64,000 nt of DNA from positions 992,001-1,056,000 of the forward strand of contig CBDCFD010000006.1 in the NCBI GenBank assembly GCA_965216155.1, given 5' to 3'. This document shows positions 52,484 to 61,128 of this stretch, in pieces. The DNA comes from CATOSP01 sp965216155 (GTDB lineage: Bacteria > Chloroflexota > Dehalococcoidia > Lucifugimonadales > UBA3495). How positions within the stretch are numbered: the first letter of the stretch is position 1; the number at the start of each line of letters is the position of its first letter. The notes beneath the pieces are model-generated. The model saw nothing but the letters and a program-made list of their open reading frames with translations. It made no database searches and was not told the origin of the DNA. The position numbers and the translations under genes are program-made.

Positions 52484-53038
52484 CTACTCGAAAACTTCCG
52501 AGACCGGCATAGTGAACCCGGGGAGCACCAGCCCCCCGTCAAGCGTGTCTTCCTCGGTGAGCGTCACTACGGGATTGCCGTTCTGATGAACGTCTATTGT
52601 GCGCGTATCCGGGTATGCCACCCACACCAAGCGTACTCCGTGGCTCAGCCACATGCGCGCCTTATCATAGACATCCTTTGGACGGTCACTGGGGGAAACC
52701 ACTTCAACCACCAGGTCGGGGACCACCTCCGAATATCCCGTAACCTCCAAGTCCGGCGGCAGCCTCTCGGCCGATGTAAATTCCACGTCCGGTTCCCGGA
52801 CAGTATCCGGACCTCGGTCAAGCCGGACTCCTGTGTCGGACGCGCTCATCGTTCCCAACTCCCTTGGGACGATGAAGTTCCCCAATGCCAAAACAAATTT
52901 GACCACAACCCTGCCATGTTTGCGTCCTGTAGACACAGTTTCGCAGAACACCCCCCGGATTAGCTCGCCCCGCACTCCCTCGCCGTACAGACGGAGCAGG
53001 TCGTCAGCGGTCAACAGTTCCGTCTTTGCCGTCGTCAT
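52484..53038 (-). CDS. Uma2-family endonuclease-fold protein
   Basis: The 184-residue protein belongs to the Uma2 (DUF820) family with a PD-(D/E)XK-like fold: LTADDLLRLYGEGVRGELIRG, RLDRGPDTVREPDVEFTS, VVPDLVVEVVSPSDRPKDV and WLSHGVRLVWVAYPDTRTIDV. The PD...EVxS core is present. The function of the family is not settled. Its ATG overlaps the thiD stop by one base. A second Uma2 gene is at 58371-58928. Confidence 0.85.
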   Translation of the reverse strand: MTTAKTELLTADDLLRLYGEGVRGELIRGVFCETVSTGRKHGRVVVKFVLALGNFIVPRELGTMSASDTGVRLDRGPDTVREPDVEFTSAERLPPDLEVTGYSEVVPDLVVEVVSPSDRPKDVYDKARMWLSHGVRLVWVAYPDTRTIDVHQNGNPVVTLTEEDTLDGGLVLPGFTMPVSEVFE

Positions 53039-53847
53039 CAGCTATCCCGCCATAGTTTGTAGAAATGGTTCAAGGGGCCGTGGCCCCGGCCTATGGGGAA
53101 GGACGCCCGGATGGCTTCCGTCACGTAGTCCTTGGCCTGGGCCACCGAGTCCTCTACGGATAGCCCCTGGGCCAGTCCCGCCGCCACCGCCGAGGCAAAG
53201 GTGCATCCGGTGCCGTGGGTGTTGACTGTGTCGATGCGGGGGGCGGTGAACTCCCGGAAGTCGGAGCCATCGTACAGCACGTCAGTAGCCGGGCCTTCCC
53301 GGTGCCCGCCCTTAACCACAACCGCGCGCGCGCCCATCGAGACTATCTTTCTCGCGGCCTCCTGGACGTCATGGTCTGATTGAATGGTCATCCCGGTCAG
53401 TGCCTCAGCCTCCGGGATGTTCGGGGTGACCACGGCTGCCAGGGGCGCCAGTTCGGTGCGGACCGCGCTTACGGCATCGTCGCGCAGAAGCACATCACCG
53501 CTCTTGGCAACCATCACCGGGTCAACCACCAGCGACCGGATCCCATGTTTCCGTATTTGGGCCGCCACTACCTCAACGATTTCCTGGCTGGAGAGCATCC
53601 CCGTCTTGACCGCGTCCGCGCCGATATCGCCCATCACCGCGTCCATCTGGGCCACGATCATGTCCGTGGGTATCTCGTGTACGCCGGTGACGCCCACCGT
53701 GTTCTGGGCGGTTATGGCGGTAAGGGTCACCGTGCCATACACTCCCAGGGCCGCAAAGGTCTTGAGGTCTGCCTGGATACCCGCGCCGCCGCCCGAGTCG
53801 GATCCGGCGATGGTCATGACCTTGGGGACGCCTGCTTCTGGCATCAT
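53038..53847 (-). CDS. thiD: Hydroxymethylpyrimidine (phosphate) kinase
   Basis: ThiD phosphorylates HMP and HMP-phosphate in thiamine synthesis. The 269 residues contain VMTIAGSDSGGGAGIQADLKTF at the start, TAITAQNTVGVTGVHE, KTGMLSSQEIVEVVA, LVVDPVMVAKSGD, VTPNIPEAEALTG, VVVKGGHR, and the catalytic DTVNTHGTGCTFASAVAAGLA. It is in a minus-strand cluster with GYD- and HEPN-like genes, overlapping both neighbours by one to four bases. thiC with its riboswitch lies upstream on the same strand. Confidence 0.95.
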   Translation of the reverse strand: MMPEAGVPKVMTIAGSDSGGGAGIQADLKTFAALGVYGTVTLTAITAQNTVGVTGVHEIPTDMIVAQMDAVMGDIGADAVKTGMLSSQEIVEVVAAQIRKHGIRSLVVDPVMVAKSGDVLLRDDAVSAVRTELAPLAAVVTPNIPEAEALTGMTIQSDHDVQEAARKIVSMGARAVVVKGGHREGPATDVLYDGSDFREFTAPRIDTVNTHGTGCTFASAVAAGLAQGLSVEDSVAQAKDYVTEAIRASFPIGRGHGPLNHFYKLWRDS

Positions 53848-54248
53848 GCGCTCCTGGATGGCCTGATGTTCTCGATAAATTCCTCTAGTTCATCCAAATG
53901 TCCGGACATGTCCTCAAACTCGACTATGCCTTCGTAATAGCCGTCGATGTGGAAAGTATTTCGCATCTCGTTGTATGCCCTTCGCATGTCCCGGTCCATA
54001 TATCGCCTAACGAAGAATCGTCTTCCCCGGTCATTCGCCGGTAGCTCCGATTCCGGGATGCCCTGGCTCAAGAAATGGATGTTGGCTGCTTCCAGCGCTG
54101 CCAGCCAGCCCTTGCCGCAGGCATTCCGCAGTCCGGTCACCGCCGCGCCTCCCCGCGCCTCCTCGGCGCGAGCAAACTCATCGCGGGCAGCCTGCAATAG
54201 CTCCCTCGCCCGGTCCATGCGGCTTTCTATTGGCGTAACCATGATCAC
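53844..54248 (-). CDS. HEPN-like helical protein (DUF5618-type)
   Basis: The 134-residue all-helical protein has ARELLQAARDEFARAEEARGG, VTGLRNACGKGWLAALEAAN and RRYMDRDMRRAYNEMRNTFHIDGYY. This resembles small HEPN/DUF5618-like proteins that pair with nucleotidyltransferases or act alone; a canonical RxxxxH is not certain. It overlaps the thiD start by four bases (ATGA). The role is unknown; being cotranscribed with thiD need not mean a thiamine function. Confidence 0.6.
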   Translation of the reverse strand: MIMVTPIESRMDRARELLQAARDEFARAEEARGGAAVTGLRNACGKGWLAALEAANIHFLSQGIPESELPANDRGRRFFVRRYMDRDMRRAYNEMRNTFHIDGYYEGIVEFEDMSGHLDELEEFIENIRPSRSA

Positions 54249-54254
54249 CCATCT

Positions 54255-54584
54255 TTAGTTGGGGCTCAGCCTTACGCTTTCGGGATCTTCCGCCGGGACA
54301 AAGGGGTCCTGGTCAGCCAGGAACCCGATGGCAATGGCCGGAAGGGTCTCGATATGCAGCCCTGTCCCAACGCCTATTTCCACTGACATACGGGCTACTG
54401 CCTCGTTGTCCTCGGCGTCCACCATTATCACGTAATCGTAACGGCCCAACACGGCGTAACGGCCCAGGATCTTCGCATCTTCGAAGTCGATTGAACTGGT
54501 GGCCTTCAACAACAAGTCCGGGTCTCGGTGGGCCAATCTCTGGCCCTCCGTCGAAAGGGTGCCCAACAGAAAATACAATGACAT
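54255..54584 (-). CDS. GYD-domain protein
   Basis: The 109-residue protein has the GYD-domain pattern: SLYFLLGTLSTEGQRLAHRD, then LLLKATSSI..., GRYAVLGRYDYVIMVDAEDN and VEIGVGTGLHIETLPAIAI. These are small ferredoxin-like-fold proteins without an assigned biochemical role. It is the first gene of the cluster with the HEPN-like gene and thiD. A TATACT -10-like box is at 54632-54627 on the minus strand. Confidence 0.8.
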   Translation of the reverse strand: MSLYFLLGTLSTEGQRLAHRDPDLLLKATSSIDFEDAKILGRYAVLGRYDYVIMVDAEDNEAVARMSVEIGVGTGLHIETLPAIAIGFLADQDPFVPAEDPESVRLSPN

Positions 54585-54773
54585 CTATGTGCTCCGACCT
54601 GACCGGCTAAGAGGTGTTAGAGATTGAGTATACCACTACGCGTTCCCGGCATACACAAAGAGGAACCGGACCCTGGCGGCTGCCTATCTCCTTGCCGCGT
54701 GAGCCCGGCTCCCTGATTACTGGGCGATTGTTAGGCGAAGGCGTCCGCGCCGTCGCCTCATTTTTGAGCCATT

Positions 54774-56537
54774 TTAGGTCTTCTGGTAAATCTTGCTGCC
54801 CGCCTCGCGGAATTCCTGGGACTTCTCGTCCATCCCGGCCTCGAAGGCGGTCTCCACAGGCACACCCAGGTTCTTCGCATATTCCCGGACGTCCTGGGTG
54901 ATCTTCATGGCGCAGAACTTGGGGCCGCACATGGAGCAGAAATGGGCGACTTTGGCCCCCACGGCCGGAAGTGTTTCGTCATGGTAGTCGCGGGCCGTCT
55001 CCGGGTCGAGGGCCAGGTTGAACTGGTCATCCCAGCGGAACTCGAACCGCGCCTTCGACAGGGCATCGTCCCACTGGTGAGCCCGGGGGTGACCCTTGGC
55101 AACGTCGGCGGCGTGGGCGGCGATCTTGTATGTGATGACGCCTTCCTTCACGTCTTCCTTGTTGGGCAGACCCAGGTGCTCTTTGGGGGTCACGTAGCAC
55201 AGCATGGCCGTGCCGTACATTCCGACCATCGCCGCGCCGATTCCCGACGTGATGTGGTCGTATGCCGGAGCAACGTCGGTGACCAAAGGCCCCAGGGTGT
55301 AGAAGGGCGCTTCGTGGCAGACCTCGATTTGGCGTTCCACGTTTTCCTTGATCTTGTGCAACGGCACGTGACCCGGCCCCTCGATCATCACCTGAACATC
55401 GTGCTCCCAGGCAAACTTGGTCAGCTCGCCCAGAGTGGCCAGCTCGGAGAACTGGGCCTCGTCGTTGGCGTCGGCAATGCTGCCCGGCCTGAGACCGTCG
55501 CCCAGGGAGAAGGAGATATCATAGGCCCGCAAAATCTCGCAGATCTCGCCGAAGTGCGTGTAAAGGAAGTTCTCCTCGTGGTGGGCGAGGCACCACCCGG
55601 CCATGATAGAGCCGCCGCGGGACACGATGCCAGTGATCCGGTTAGCAGTCATGGGAACGTATCTCAGCAGCACACCGGCGTGGATCGTGAAGTAATCAAC
55701 GCCCTGCTCGGCCTGCTCTATGAGGGTGTCCCGGTAGAGCTCCCATGTCAGGTCGTTCGGGTCGCCTTCCACCTTCTCCAAAGCCTGGTAAATGGGAACG
55801 GTTCCGATTGGCACGGGAGAGTTGCGAATGATCCATTCCCTGGTGGTGTGGATGTCATCACCCGTGGAGAGGTCCATCACCGTGTCGGCTCCCCACCGGG
55901 TGGCCCAAAGCATCTTTTCTACTTCTTCGTCGATGGAGGAAGAGACGGCGGAGTTGCCGATGTTGGCGTTGATCTTCACCTGGAAGTTCCGCCCGATAAT
56001 CATCGGTTCGGACTCGGGGTGGTTGATGTTGGCGGGGATGATGGCCCGGCCCCTGGCAACTTCCTCTCTCACGAATTCCGGTTCCATTCCCTCGCGCAGG
56101 GCGATGAACTCCATCTCCGGAGTAACAATGCCCTGACGCGCGTAATGCATCTGCGTCACCGTGCGGTCGGGTTTTGCTCGCAAAGGCTTGCGCTGTAGTC
56201 CGGGGAAAGGCTGGGCGGTCCCTCTGCCGTTGTACCCGGTGCGGTTTTCGGTAGAATCCTCGACGTCTCCCCGTTCATGGACCCACGCGGCCCGAAGGGC
56301 GGGAAGCCCATGCCGGAGATCCAAACGTGCCGAGTCGTCGCTATAGGGTCCACTGGTGTCGTAAAGGTTCAGCGGGGAGTTGTCTTCCTGGCCGAAGCGG
56401 CCCGCGGTGGGCGTCAGACTCACCTCCCGGAAGGGGACGCGAATGTCGGCCCTCGAACCGACTTGATAGACTTTTCTGCTGGCCGGGAAAGTGGACTTGC
56501 CTTGGAGTAGTTGACCTACATCAGCTACGCGAGCCAT
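54774..56537 (-). CDS. thiC: Phosphomethylpyrimidine synthase ThiC
   Basis: ThiC converts aminoimidazole ribotide to HMP phosphate by radical SAM chemistry. The 587-residue protein contains MHYARQGIVTPEMEFIA, the NIGNSAVSSSIDEEVEKM segment, TVMDLSTGDDIHTTREWI, DYFTIHAGVLLRYVP, RGGSIMAGWCLAHHEENFLY, and the C-terminal cluster-binding CSMCGPKFCAM (Cx2Cx4C). A TPP riboswitch precedes it, so it is repressed when thiamine is plentiful. The ATG at 56537 lies about 80 bases after the aptamer. Confidence 0.97.
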   Translation of the reverse strand: MARVADVGQLLQGKSTFPASRKVYQVGSRADIRVPFREVSLTPTAGRFGQEDNSPLNLYDTSGPYSDDSARLDLRHGLPALRAAWVHERGDVEDSTENRTGYNGRGTAQPFPGLQRKPLRAKPDRTVTQMHYARQGIVTPEMEFIALREGMEPEFVREEVARGRAIIPANINHPESEPMIIGRNFQVKINANIGNSAVSSSIDEEVEKMLWATRWGADTVMDLSTGDDIHTTREWIIRNSPVPIGTVPIYQALEKVEGDPNDLTWELYRDTLIEQAEQGVDYFTIHAGVLLRYVPMTANRITGIVSRGGSIMAGWCLAHHEENFLYTHFGEICEILRAYDISFSLGDGLRPGSIADANDEAQFSELATLGELTKFAWEHDVQVMIEGPGHVPLHKIKENVERQIEVCHEAPFYTLGPLVTDVAPAYDHITSGIGAAMVGMYGTAMLCYVTPKEHLGLPNKEDVKEGVITYKIAAHAADVAKGHPRAHQWDDALSKARFEFRWDDQFNLALDPETARDYHDETLPAVGAKVAHFCSMCGPKFCAMKITQDVREYAKNLGVPVETAFEAGMDEKSQEFREAGSKIYQKT

Positions 56538-56614
56538 GGATCACCTCCGAAAATAATTAAGGCCACCAACGATAGGGGTTGGCGGCCTCGACCGGATATA
56601 CGATTCGACGGGCG

Positions 56615-56706
56615 TCGCTTCCCTACGCTGGCATTACCCAGATCAGGTTCGCAAGGGTCGGTGACAAGATCGGCCACCCTCTCAACCCGGCTTAACCGAG
56701 CTCCCC
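56615..56706 (-). ncRNA. TPP riboswitch (thi box) upstream of thiC
   Basis: Reading the minus strand, the aptamer begins GGGGAGCTCGG near 56706. It includes the loop GGTTGAGAGGGTGGCC, then the invariant GAACCTGATCTGGGTAATGCC and the closing AGCGTAGGGAAGCG near 56615. This is the conserved thi-box order. The ligand is thiamine pyrophosphate. The expression platform would lie between 56615 and 56538. Confidence 0.95.
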
Positions 56707-56761
56707 TACGTGCCATGGACACCTGGATTGTTAATACCGGAAATATTCTCCGATTGCTGGC

Positions 56762-56791
56762 ATTATATGAGCCGCGCGCTATACGTGTCAA
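56762..56791 (-). promoter_or_regulatory. Promoter of thiC
   Basis: TTGACA (56791-56786) and TATAAT (56767-56762) on the minus strand are separated by 18 bases. Both are perfect. Transcription would begin near 56755, about 50 bases before the aptamer. Confidence 0.8.
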
Positions 56792-56805
56792 TTCGAGGTT
56801 AGTCT

Positions 56806-56966
56806 GAGAAAATTGCGAAACTCCCTGGCTGAGGTTGCTACCGCTGCTGGGGGACGAATGCCGCCAAAATATCAGCGAAGTCCAATTACTCTCATTGGTC
56901 GATGAATCCTGTTCACGCTATTTTTCTTCTGTCTTTTCGGCGACTGAAGAGTTTCGCAATTTTCTC
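56806..56966. mobile_element. 161-bp inverted-repeat-bounded element, MITE-like
   Basis: GAGAAAATTGCGAAACTC (56806-56823) is repeated exactly in inverted orientation at 56949-56966. Similarity continues outward (TAGTCT...). The 125 bases between hold no gene. The size, perfect 18-base terminal repeats and intergenic position suggest a miniature transposable element or an insertion-sequence remnant. No target-site duplication could be confirmed by eye. Confidence 0.55.
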
Positions 56967-57129
56967 TAGTCTATCCACAGAAGGGGCGCGATGTTTCACG
57001 AATAGGACATCTTTGCGCCTTGGCGTCAAATTCCCTACTCCTCTCATTGGAACTCAATGGTCAGTGAGTCCTGCTCGTAGCCGAAAAGCTGCACTAGATG
57101 GTAGCAAAGATTGACCATTGTAGTAGCGG
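56967..57129. other. Intergenic stretch with a degenerate repeated motif
   Basis: No convincing gene is present. A CTCTCATTGG motif followed by a GTCCTG-like stretch occurs near 57036 and resembles a segment inside the preceding element (near 56890). This suggests related repetitive DNA spills beyond the inverted repeats. Confidence 0.35.
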
Positions 57130-58245
57130 TCAGGCCGCCTCTGCGTATATACCGGAATTTCGAATACTCTTTGGAATACGCAAGTCGGACGCGATTCGGG
57201 AGAAATGGTAAGGCCACTTGGCCCCGTGCCTTTGACTGCGGCGGACTGTCAACACCTTGTCAAAGTCCTGTGGATGGAGTTCATTGAGCAGGCCGCAAAG
57301 TTGCATTAGAACGTCATTCCAGGAGTTTAACCCACGCCGGTTTTCGAGGAAAGTAAAGTATTCTGGCCGACTACCTTTGCCGTCTATCGGCTGCGGCTGC
57401 CTGATGGTTGTGGTGGATGTTGGGCCTGCGGGTATGGGCGCCGGCAGCGGAATCGTAGGGAACCTGCCGTTGATGGGCCGCTGCCTGCCAACTTGCGGAG
57501 GTTTGGGCAGGACACTCCGGGGCGATTCTTCCGGGGGAGACGAAGCATCGGGCAACGCGCGGACGCGCCGCAGCAGAAATTCTTCGACCAACTCCGGTTC
57601 AGGCTTGAACCCGCAAATACGCTCGGTAGTCTCCGAGATTAAGTCAACCAGGAGTTCATCAGGCGTTTCGACGATGTGATTCCAGGCTTCTACAGTGGTC
57701 TTGCCAATAGTTTCGGCTCTTTGTTGCGACTCGACCAAATCCTCGGCGTCGTTAACTGCCTGGCTGCTGCTCACCTTTTCCCGGGAAAGGTACTCCAGAA
57801 ACCGCCGTTCCACGATGCCGGGTTCCTGGGATTCAAGGTCGATGGTCAAGAAACGTCTTTGTTCCCAACGTCCCGCCTGCAAGGGCAGATAGAGCCACCA
57901 AGTCCGCCCATTGGTCAACACCGCCAGCTTTACACCTTGCTGAAAGCAATACTCCAGTAGCTGCTGTTGGTGTCCATCCAGATTTTCGCCGGGCCGTTTG
58001 ACCTCGATGAATACGGCGTTGGGCGAGCCTGGCATGAGCGCGTAATCGACCCGGCGGCGGCCAACCGTATATTCGGGTACAACCTCCGAAAGGTCGAAAG
58101 GGTTCCATCCGGCAAGGCTGAGCAGCCTGAGAACCACGCCCTGCTTGGTGGCGGATTCGTCCAGACCGTGCATGGATACGGCGCTTTTGATTTGCTCGAC
58201 GGCTTGGGCAATAGTCTCGGCCACGATCTTGTTTCTCCAGGGCAA
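57130..58245 (-). CDS. Orphan PD-(D/E)XK nuclease-like protein (HsdR N-terminal-like)
   Basis: The 371-residue protein has an N-terminal domain like the type I restriction HsdR N-terminal nuclease: LRLLSLAGWNPFDLSEVVPE, the catalytic core RRRVDYALMPGSPNAVFIEV followed by KRP (D...ExK), then LLEYCFQQGVKLAVLTNGRTWWLYLP. A proline-rich low-complexity linker (about residues 235-290) leads to a short C-terminal domain (REYFTFLENRRGLNS-like). There is no helicase and no HsdM/HsdS nearby, so it stands alone. The start is uncertain: TTG at 58245, or a GTG 21 bases further in. A minus-strand TATAAT is at 58288-58283. Confidence 0.75.
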   Translation of the reverse strand: MPWRNKIVAETIAQAVEQIKSAVSMHGLDESATKQGVVLRLLSLAGWNPFDLSEVVPEYTVGRRRVDYALMPGSPNAVFIEVKRPGENLDGHQQQLLEYCFQQGVKLAVLTNGRTWWLYLPLQAGRWEQRRFLTIDLESQEPGIVERRFLEYLSREKVSSSQAVNDAEDLVESQQRAETIGKTTVEAWNHIVETPDELLVDLISETTERICGFKPEPELVEEFLLRRVRALPDASSPPEESPRSVLPKPPQVGRQRPINGRFPTIPLPAPIPAGPTSTTTIRQPQPIDGKGSRPEYFTFLENRRGLNSWNDVLMQLCGLLNELHPQDFDKVLTVRRSQRHGAKWPYHFSRIASDLRIPKSIRNSGIYAEAA

Positions 58246-58370
58246 TGGAAAGAATGGTCCCCGTTCGTTGCCGATTGCGCCGATTATACTCCACCCTCAT
58301 GTGGGGAGTGTACCGATGGCTATAATAGGGACAGTTCGCAAGGTTGCCACTCCACCTACCTGCCCGCTGG

Positions 58371-58928
58371 TCAGCGCTGGCGGCGGAACAGGCGCCAGAC
58401 AGGGGCGGTGAAGCCGGGGAGCAAATCGCCGCCGGCAAGTTCGTCGTCCTCGCCCAGGGTTTGCGCGTCAGTCCCGGGCCGGTAGAATGTGACCGTGCTG
58501 CGCTCCGGGTCGGCTACCCATACTTGTTGGGAACCGTAGCTGAGCCACACCCACGCCTTGGCGGCCATTTCAGGATTGGAGTTGCTGGGTGACTTGACCT
58601 CGACGGCCAGGTCGGGAGCCAGGTTAGGGTAGCCTTGTGTGCCTTCCGGGATACGGCCCGGCGCTATCCACGCTACGTCTGGGCATCGGACAGTGTCAGG
58701 GTTGAAGTCCAGGTGGTAGCCCGGCTCACCGCTCCGGGTAGTTCCGTATCCGGTGGTTTCTGTATAGATGAACATAATACCGTCGATTCTGCTCACTACT
58801 ATACCGTGAGGGTCTCCAGTACCCATTTTTTCAATCAGAACTCCCCGGATAAGCTCGTAGCGATTGCCGTTTCCACGGGGCAATCGCAGGAGTTCGTCGG
58901 CGGTAATCAATTTTCTCGCAGTCGTCAT
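58371..58928 (-). CDS. Uma2-family endonuclease-fold protein
   Basis: This 185-residue Uma2 (DUF820) protein has ITADELLRLPRGNGNRYELIRG, HLDFNPDTVRCPDVAWIAPGR, NLAPDLAVEVKSPSNSNPEM and WLSYGSQQVWVADPERSTVTF. Here the core reads EVKSPS, a fuller PD-ExK pattern than the paralogue at 52484-53038 (EVVSPS). The function is not established. It is upstream of the orphan nuclease on the same strand. Confidence 0.85.
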   Translation of the reverse strand: MTTARKLITADELLRLPRGNGNRYELIRGVLIEKMGTGDPHGIVVSRIDGIMFIYTETTGYGTTRSGEPGYHLDFNPDTVRCPDVAWIAPGRIPEGTQGYPNLAPDLAVEVKSPSNSNPEMAAKAWVWLSYGSQQVWVADPERSTVTFYRPGTDAQTLGEDDELAGGDLLPGFTAPVWRLFRRQR

Positions 58929-59043
58929 ATCCGTCCGCCAGCGGTGTGAAATAAGCGCAATCTATAATTGCATCTTAGCACGGAAGCGCATCCGTTTGCC
59001 CTGCCAACTGTGGCGAGCCACGCTGTTGCCGCCACTCCTGCAA

Positions 59044-59073
59044 TTGACAGCCGCCTCGCCCCAACGCTACAAT
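59044..59073 (+). promoter_or_regulatory. Promoter of the HMG-CoA-lyase-like gene
   Basis: TTGACA at 59044-59049 and TACAAT at 59068-59073 are separated by 18 bases. The -10 box differs from consensus at one position. The leader is about 85 bases. Confidence 0.65.
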
Positions 59074-59164
59074 CCGGCGAGAATCGGCCAATGGGCGGAT
59101 GGGGTTCCCTACGTGTGCTATGCGCCCACACCTTGTCCCAAACGGGACGAGAAAGGAGAAGCTA

Positions 59165-60352
59165 ATGGTAGACTATCCAATAGTTAACTATAAGGAAGAA
59201 GGTATGCGAGAGGGCATGCAGATCGAAGACGCACAGATCAGCGTCGACGACAAGGTCATGCTGCTGGACGCCCTTTCAGAAACCGGACTAAAGCAAATCG
59301 TTGTAGGTTCCTTCGTCAGCCCCCGCTGGACCCCCCAGATGGAGAGAATCGACGAGATCGTCACCAAGTTCACACCCAAAGCAGGGGTGACCTACACTGC
59401 GCTGGCCCTCAACGCCCGCGGCGTCGAGCGGGCACGGGCTTACTCTCCTCCTCTGACCATTGAGCGGGACCGCTACCCCAGGCTCTCCTGCCACCTCTGC
59501 GACGTGTTCGTCCGCCGCAACACCAACCGCACCCAGATGCAGGAGATGGAACGCTGGCCCCAGGTCATCGCCCAGGCCCAGGAGCTCAACGTCACCGAGG
59601 CCGGTATCGGCTGCAACGCAAGCTGGGGTTCCAACTTCCTCGGCGAGTTCCCCGTTGACACCCTGATGACCCTGCTCGAGAAGCAGCACGGCATGTGGGA
59701 CGAAGTCGGCATTAAGGTCCGCAGCGTCTCCATGGGTGACCCCATGAGCCACTGCACCCCGGCCAAGGTCGAAGAGAGCGTTTACCGGGTCAAGGAACGC
59801 TGGCCGGACATCACCAATTTTCGGTTGCACCTCCATAACGGGCGCAACATGGCCATCGCCTCCGCTTACGCCGCTATCACGACCCTGAGTTCCGAGGACA
59901 CCCTCGACATCGACGGTACCATCGGCGGTTATGGTGGTTGCCCCTACTGCGGCAACGGACGCGCCACTGGCATGGCTCCGTCGGAAGATATCCTCCATAT
60001 GATGGAAGATATGGGAATCGAGACCGGCGTGGACATCGACAAGCTCATCGACACCGTCTGGATGGTCGAAGATATCGTCGGACGGGAGCTATACGGTCAC
60101 GTCTCCAAGGCCGGCCCCCGGCCCAAGACGTTGGACAAGCTCTACGACTTGAACATGCCCTTCGTGGAGACCCTGGACCAGGCCAAGCACTTCAAGCTCG
60201 GCCCCGCGGCTTACGAGTGTGGAATCTCCCCCTACCGCGAACCTATTACCAGTCCCTATCGGGAACGGGTCGAGCAGGGCCTGCCGGCCTTCGATTCCGA
60301 GACCGGCGAATTCCCCTGGAAACAGGACTGGTTCCCGGCCAAGGACATCTAG
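59165..60352 (+). CDS. HMG-CoA-lyase-like (DRE-TIM metallolyase family) enzyme
   Basis: The 395-residue protein begins MVDYPIVNYKEEGMREGMQI, where the M-R-E-G-M-Q stretch corresponds to the family's catalytic DRE/RDG region. Metal-binding HxH is in NFRLHLHNGRNMAIASAYAA, and the cysteine loop is GGYGGCPYCGNGRATGMAPSEDI. It should catalyse a retro-aldol/Claisen-type cleavage of a 3-hydroxyacyl or related compound. The divergence from classical HMGL (for example MREGM for PRDGL) makes the substrate uncertain. The ATG at 59165 has GAAAGGAG upstream; the frame stays open to 59099 but without family similarity. Confidence 0.8.
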   Translation: MVDYPIVNYKEEGMREGMQIEDAQISVDDKVMLLDALSETGLKQIVVGSFVSPRWTPQMERIDEIVTKFTPKAGVTYTALALNARGVERARAYSPPLTIERDRYPRLSCHLCDVFVRRNTNRTQMQEMERWPQVIAQAQELNVTEAGIGCNASWGSNFLGEFPVDTLMTLLEKQHGMWDEVGIKVRSVSMGDPMSHCTPAKVEESVYRVKERWPDITNFRLHLHNGRNMAIASAYAAITTLSSEDTLDIDGTIGGYGGCPYCGNGRATGMAPSEDILHMMEDMGIETGVDIDKLIDTVWMVEDIVGRELYGHVSKAGPRPKTLDKLYDLNMPFVETLDQAKHFKLGPAAYECGISPYREPITSPYRERVEQGLPAFDSETGEFPWKQDWFPAKDI

Positions 60353-60501
60353 CCGGATAGCCAACCAGTAATACGGCAGGATGCAGCCGGGGCAATCTTT
60401 AAGTTAATTGAAGCCGCCTCGGCTGCTTTTGTGTCAGGAAACTCGCCCCGGTACGAGATTCGACCAGACCCCGGTGCAAGGAAAAGGAGGAAGATAAGTC
60501 G

Positions 60502-61074
60502 ATGGTCTCCAACCCGATCGACCCCAACCGTGTCTATCTCACAGGAGAAAACTCTTTTATCCGGTTGTCCCAAGAGTCAGGTGGCGCCCAGACGACCCGC
60601 GTCAGCCATTGGCGCATCCTTCTTTCCCCAGCGGGACAGGGCCACGTGCTCTACATCAAGAGCAATGACGAAGTCGCAGTTTATTCCGACAACATCGGCC
60701 TCGCCCGCTGGCTTCAGGAGGCCATCGAGTCCTACCTGTTCGAGGAGTTCGCCGATCAGAGCATCCCGGTTACGGAAGCCGAGTTCACCAAGTCCGGCGA
60801 TGGGCGCTCATTCTGGACGGAACGGATCGAGAGCGACGAGGACGTCATCTCCCTGACTTGGTACAACTTCCTCGAGCCCTTCATGCTGGCGGCCCCCGCG
60901 GGCAGCACTCCCGGGCGGCCTCTCGGTGTATATAGCTGCTTCACTCCGGCCCGCAATGCCCAGATCACCATTAACGGCGAGGTGGCGGAAGGTGTCGTGT
61001 CCCTGGAGATGCGTGGCGACCGGGAGAGCAGTAGTGCCTGCCTCGCCTGGTCCGAGACCTGGGTCGGCCCCTAG
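60502..61074 (+). CDS. Conserved-looking protein of unknown function
   Basis: I do not recognise this 190-residue protein. It has a beta-rich N-terminus (NRVYLTGENSFIRLSQESGG, VSHWRILLSPAGQGHVLYIK), a helical part (GLARWLQEAIESYLFEEFAD) and a beta-rich C-terminus (GRPLGVYSCFTPARNAQITI, ending ACLAWSETWVGP). No signal peptide or membrane helix is visible. The start ATG is preceded by AAGGAGGA about 18 bases upstream. It lies between the HMGL-like and DinB-like genes on one strand and may share their pathway. Confidence 0.65.
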   Translation: MVSNPIDPNRVYLTGENSFIRLSQESGGAQTTRVSHWRILLSPAGQGHVLYIKSNDEVAVYSDNIGLARWLQEAIESYLFEEFADQSIPVTEAEFTKSGDGRSFWTERIESDEDVISLTWYNFLEPFMLAAPAGSTPGRPLGVYSCFTPARNAQITINGEVAEGVVSLEMRGDRESSSACLAWSETWVGP

Positions 61075-61128
61075 CCTTATCCCCCATCCGGCGCCCACAA
61101 ACCACCACAAGTTGGGAGTATATTTCGC

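Noticed and set aside
56902..57114. A 70-codon plus-strand frame in the intergenic region after the thiC promoter.
   Set aside because: It runs across one arm of the inverted repeat, lacks a ribosome-binding site and resembles no family.
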